From: GWF2-50-93 sp049297395
GTDB taxonomy: Bacteria; Verrucomicrobiota; Lentisphaeria; Victivallales; GWF2-50-93
DNA: 6,171 bases
Reading direction: 5' to 3'
NCBI GenBank assembly: GCA_049297395.1
Contig: JBAQUG010000436.1
Span: 1 to 6,171 of the forward strand
The notes beneath the pieces are model-generated. The model had not been told where the DNA came from. It saw only the letters and a list, made by a program, of their open reading frames with translations, and made no database searches. Numbering within the stretch: position 1 is the first letter of the stretch; every line of letters begins with the position of its first letter. Made by a program: the position numbers and the translations under genes. This document shows, piece after piece, positions 6,096 through 6,171 of the stretch.

Positions 6096-6151
6096 AGTAT
6101 GCCACTTTCGCCGAAAGTGGCTCGAGGCTCTTTCGGCGAAAGAGCCATACT
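6096..6151. repeat. 56-bp nested palindrome made of two 21-nt hairpins (REP/BIME-like)
   Basis: The segment is centred on CTCGAG (6121-6126). Left hairpin 6101-6121: arms GCCACTTTC and GAAAGTGGC around GCC. Right hairpin 6126-6146: arms GGCTCTTTC and GAAAGAGCC around GGC. They are separated by TCGA and flanked by AGTAT (6096-6100) and ATACT (6147-6151). The left half matches the reverse complement of the right half at 24 of 28 positions. The four mismatches form two compensated base pairs, so both 9-bp stems remain perfect. The triloops GCC and GGC are mutually complementary. The layout resembles REP sequences in inverted pairs. No transposase is in view. T-runs are lacking on both sides, which argues against a plain terminator. 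Confidence 0.85.
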
Positions 6152-6171
6152 TGATTGCGTAAATGAGGCTG

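Noticed and set aside
6016..6162. Plus-strand stop-to-stop frame of about 48 codons through the nested palindrome, with an ATG at 6163 directly after its stop
   Set aside because: It has no ATG start within it, no ribosome-binding site, and its apparent coding look arises from the palindromic bases. The ATG at 6163 leaves only three codons before the window ends, so a divergent gene cannot be judged.
6058..6171. Minus-strand frames open from the window edge that could be the tail of an upstream gene
   Set aside because: All three frames stay open for 35 codons or more, so none is preferred, and the region is dominated by the inverted repeats.
5976..6171. Toxin-antitoxin arrangement with a small antitoxin gene upstream of fic
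   Set aside because: No upstream minus-strand gene can be supported, and the inhibitory motif is within the Fic protein itself, so a separate antitoxin is not required.

Overview
The window carries five genes, all on the minus strand, so transcription runs from the high coordinates towards base 1. In order they are a Fic-family protein (4770-5975), a MurJ/MviN-like lipid-linked oligosaccharide flippase (3136-4770), a family-4-type glycosyltransferase (1915-3072), a small exported beta-rich protein resembling a carbohydrate-binding module (1317-1862) and an O-antigen ligase/polymerase-like membrane protein (9-1286). Gaps are short (1-nt overlap, 63, 52 and 30 bases) and no convincing rho-independent terminator lies between genes, so one polycistronic unit is the simplest reading.

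The four downstream genes make sense together as part of a cell-surface or exopolysaccharide locus. The glycosyltransferase would extend a glycan on the cytoplasmic side, the flippase would move a lipid-linked intermediate across the inner membrane, the Wzy/WaaL-like protein would polymerise or ligate it on the outer face, and the exported protein may bind or organise the product. The first gene is the odd one: a class II Fic protein (likely AMPylator) whose stop codon overlaps the flippase start.

Non-coding structure is unusually rich. The 196 bases upstream of fic (5976-6171) hold a good sigma70-type promoter only a few bases before the start codon, a small palindrome over its -10 region, a perfect 10-bp-stem hairpin just upstream, and a 56-bp nested palindrome made of two 21-nt hairpins that are imperfect reverse complements of each other, with compensatory base changes. 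The 3' end of fic is a 96-bp segment bounded by perfect 13-bp inverted repeats, exactly 32 codons long, that looks inserted. One of its arms carries the flippase ribosome-binding site. A further imperfect inverted repeat built from CCAAGTG units lies between the flippase and glycosyltransferase genes.

The organism is probably a Gram-negative-type bacterium with intermediate GC content. The secreted carbohydrate-binding-like protein, the surface-glycan locus and the abundance of small palindromic repeats would suit the PVC group (for example Lentisphaerae/Kiritimatiellae) or a similar environmental lineage, but this is only an impression and no marker gene is present. No tRNA, rRNA, CRISPR array or transposase gene was seen. 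No gene-free stretch exceeds 300 bases.
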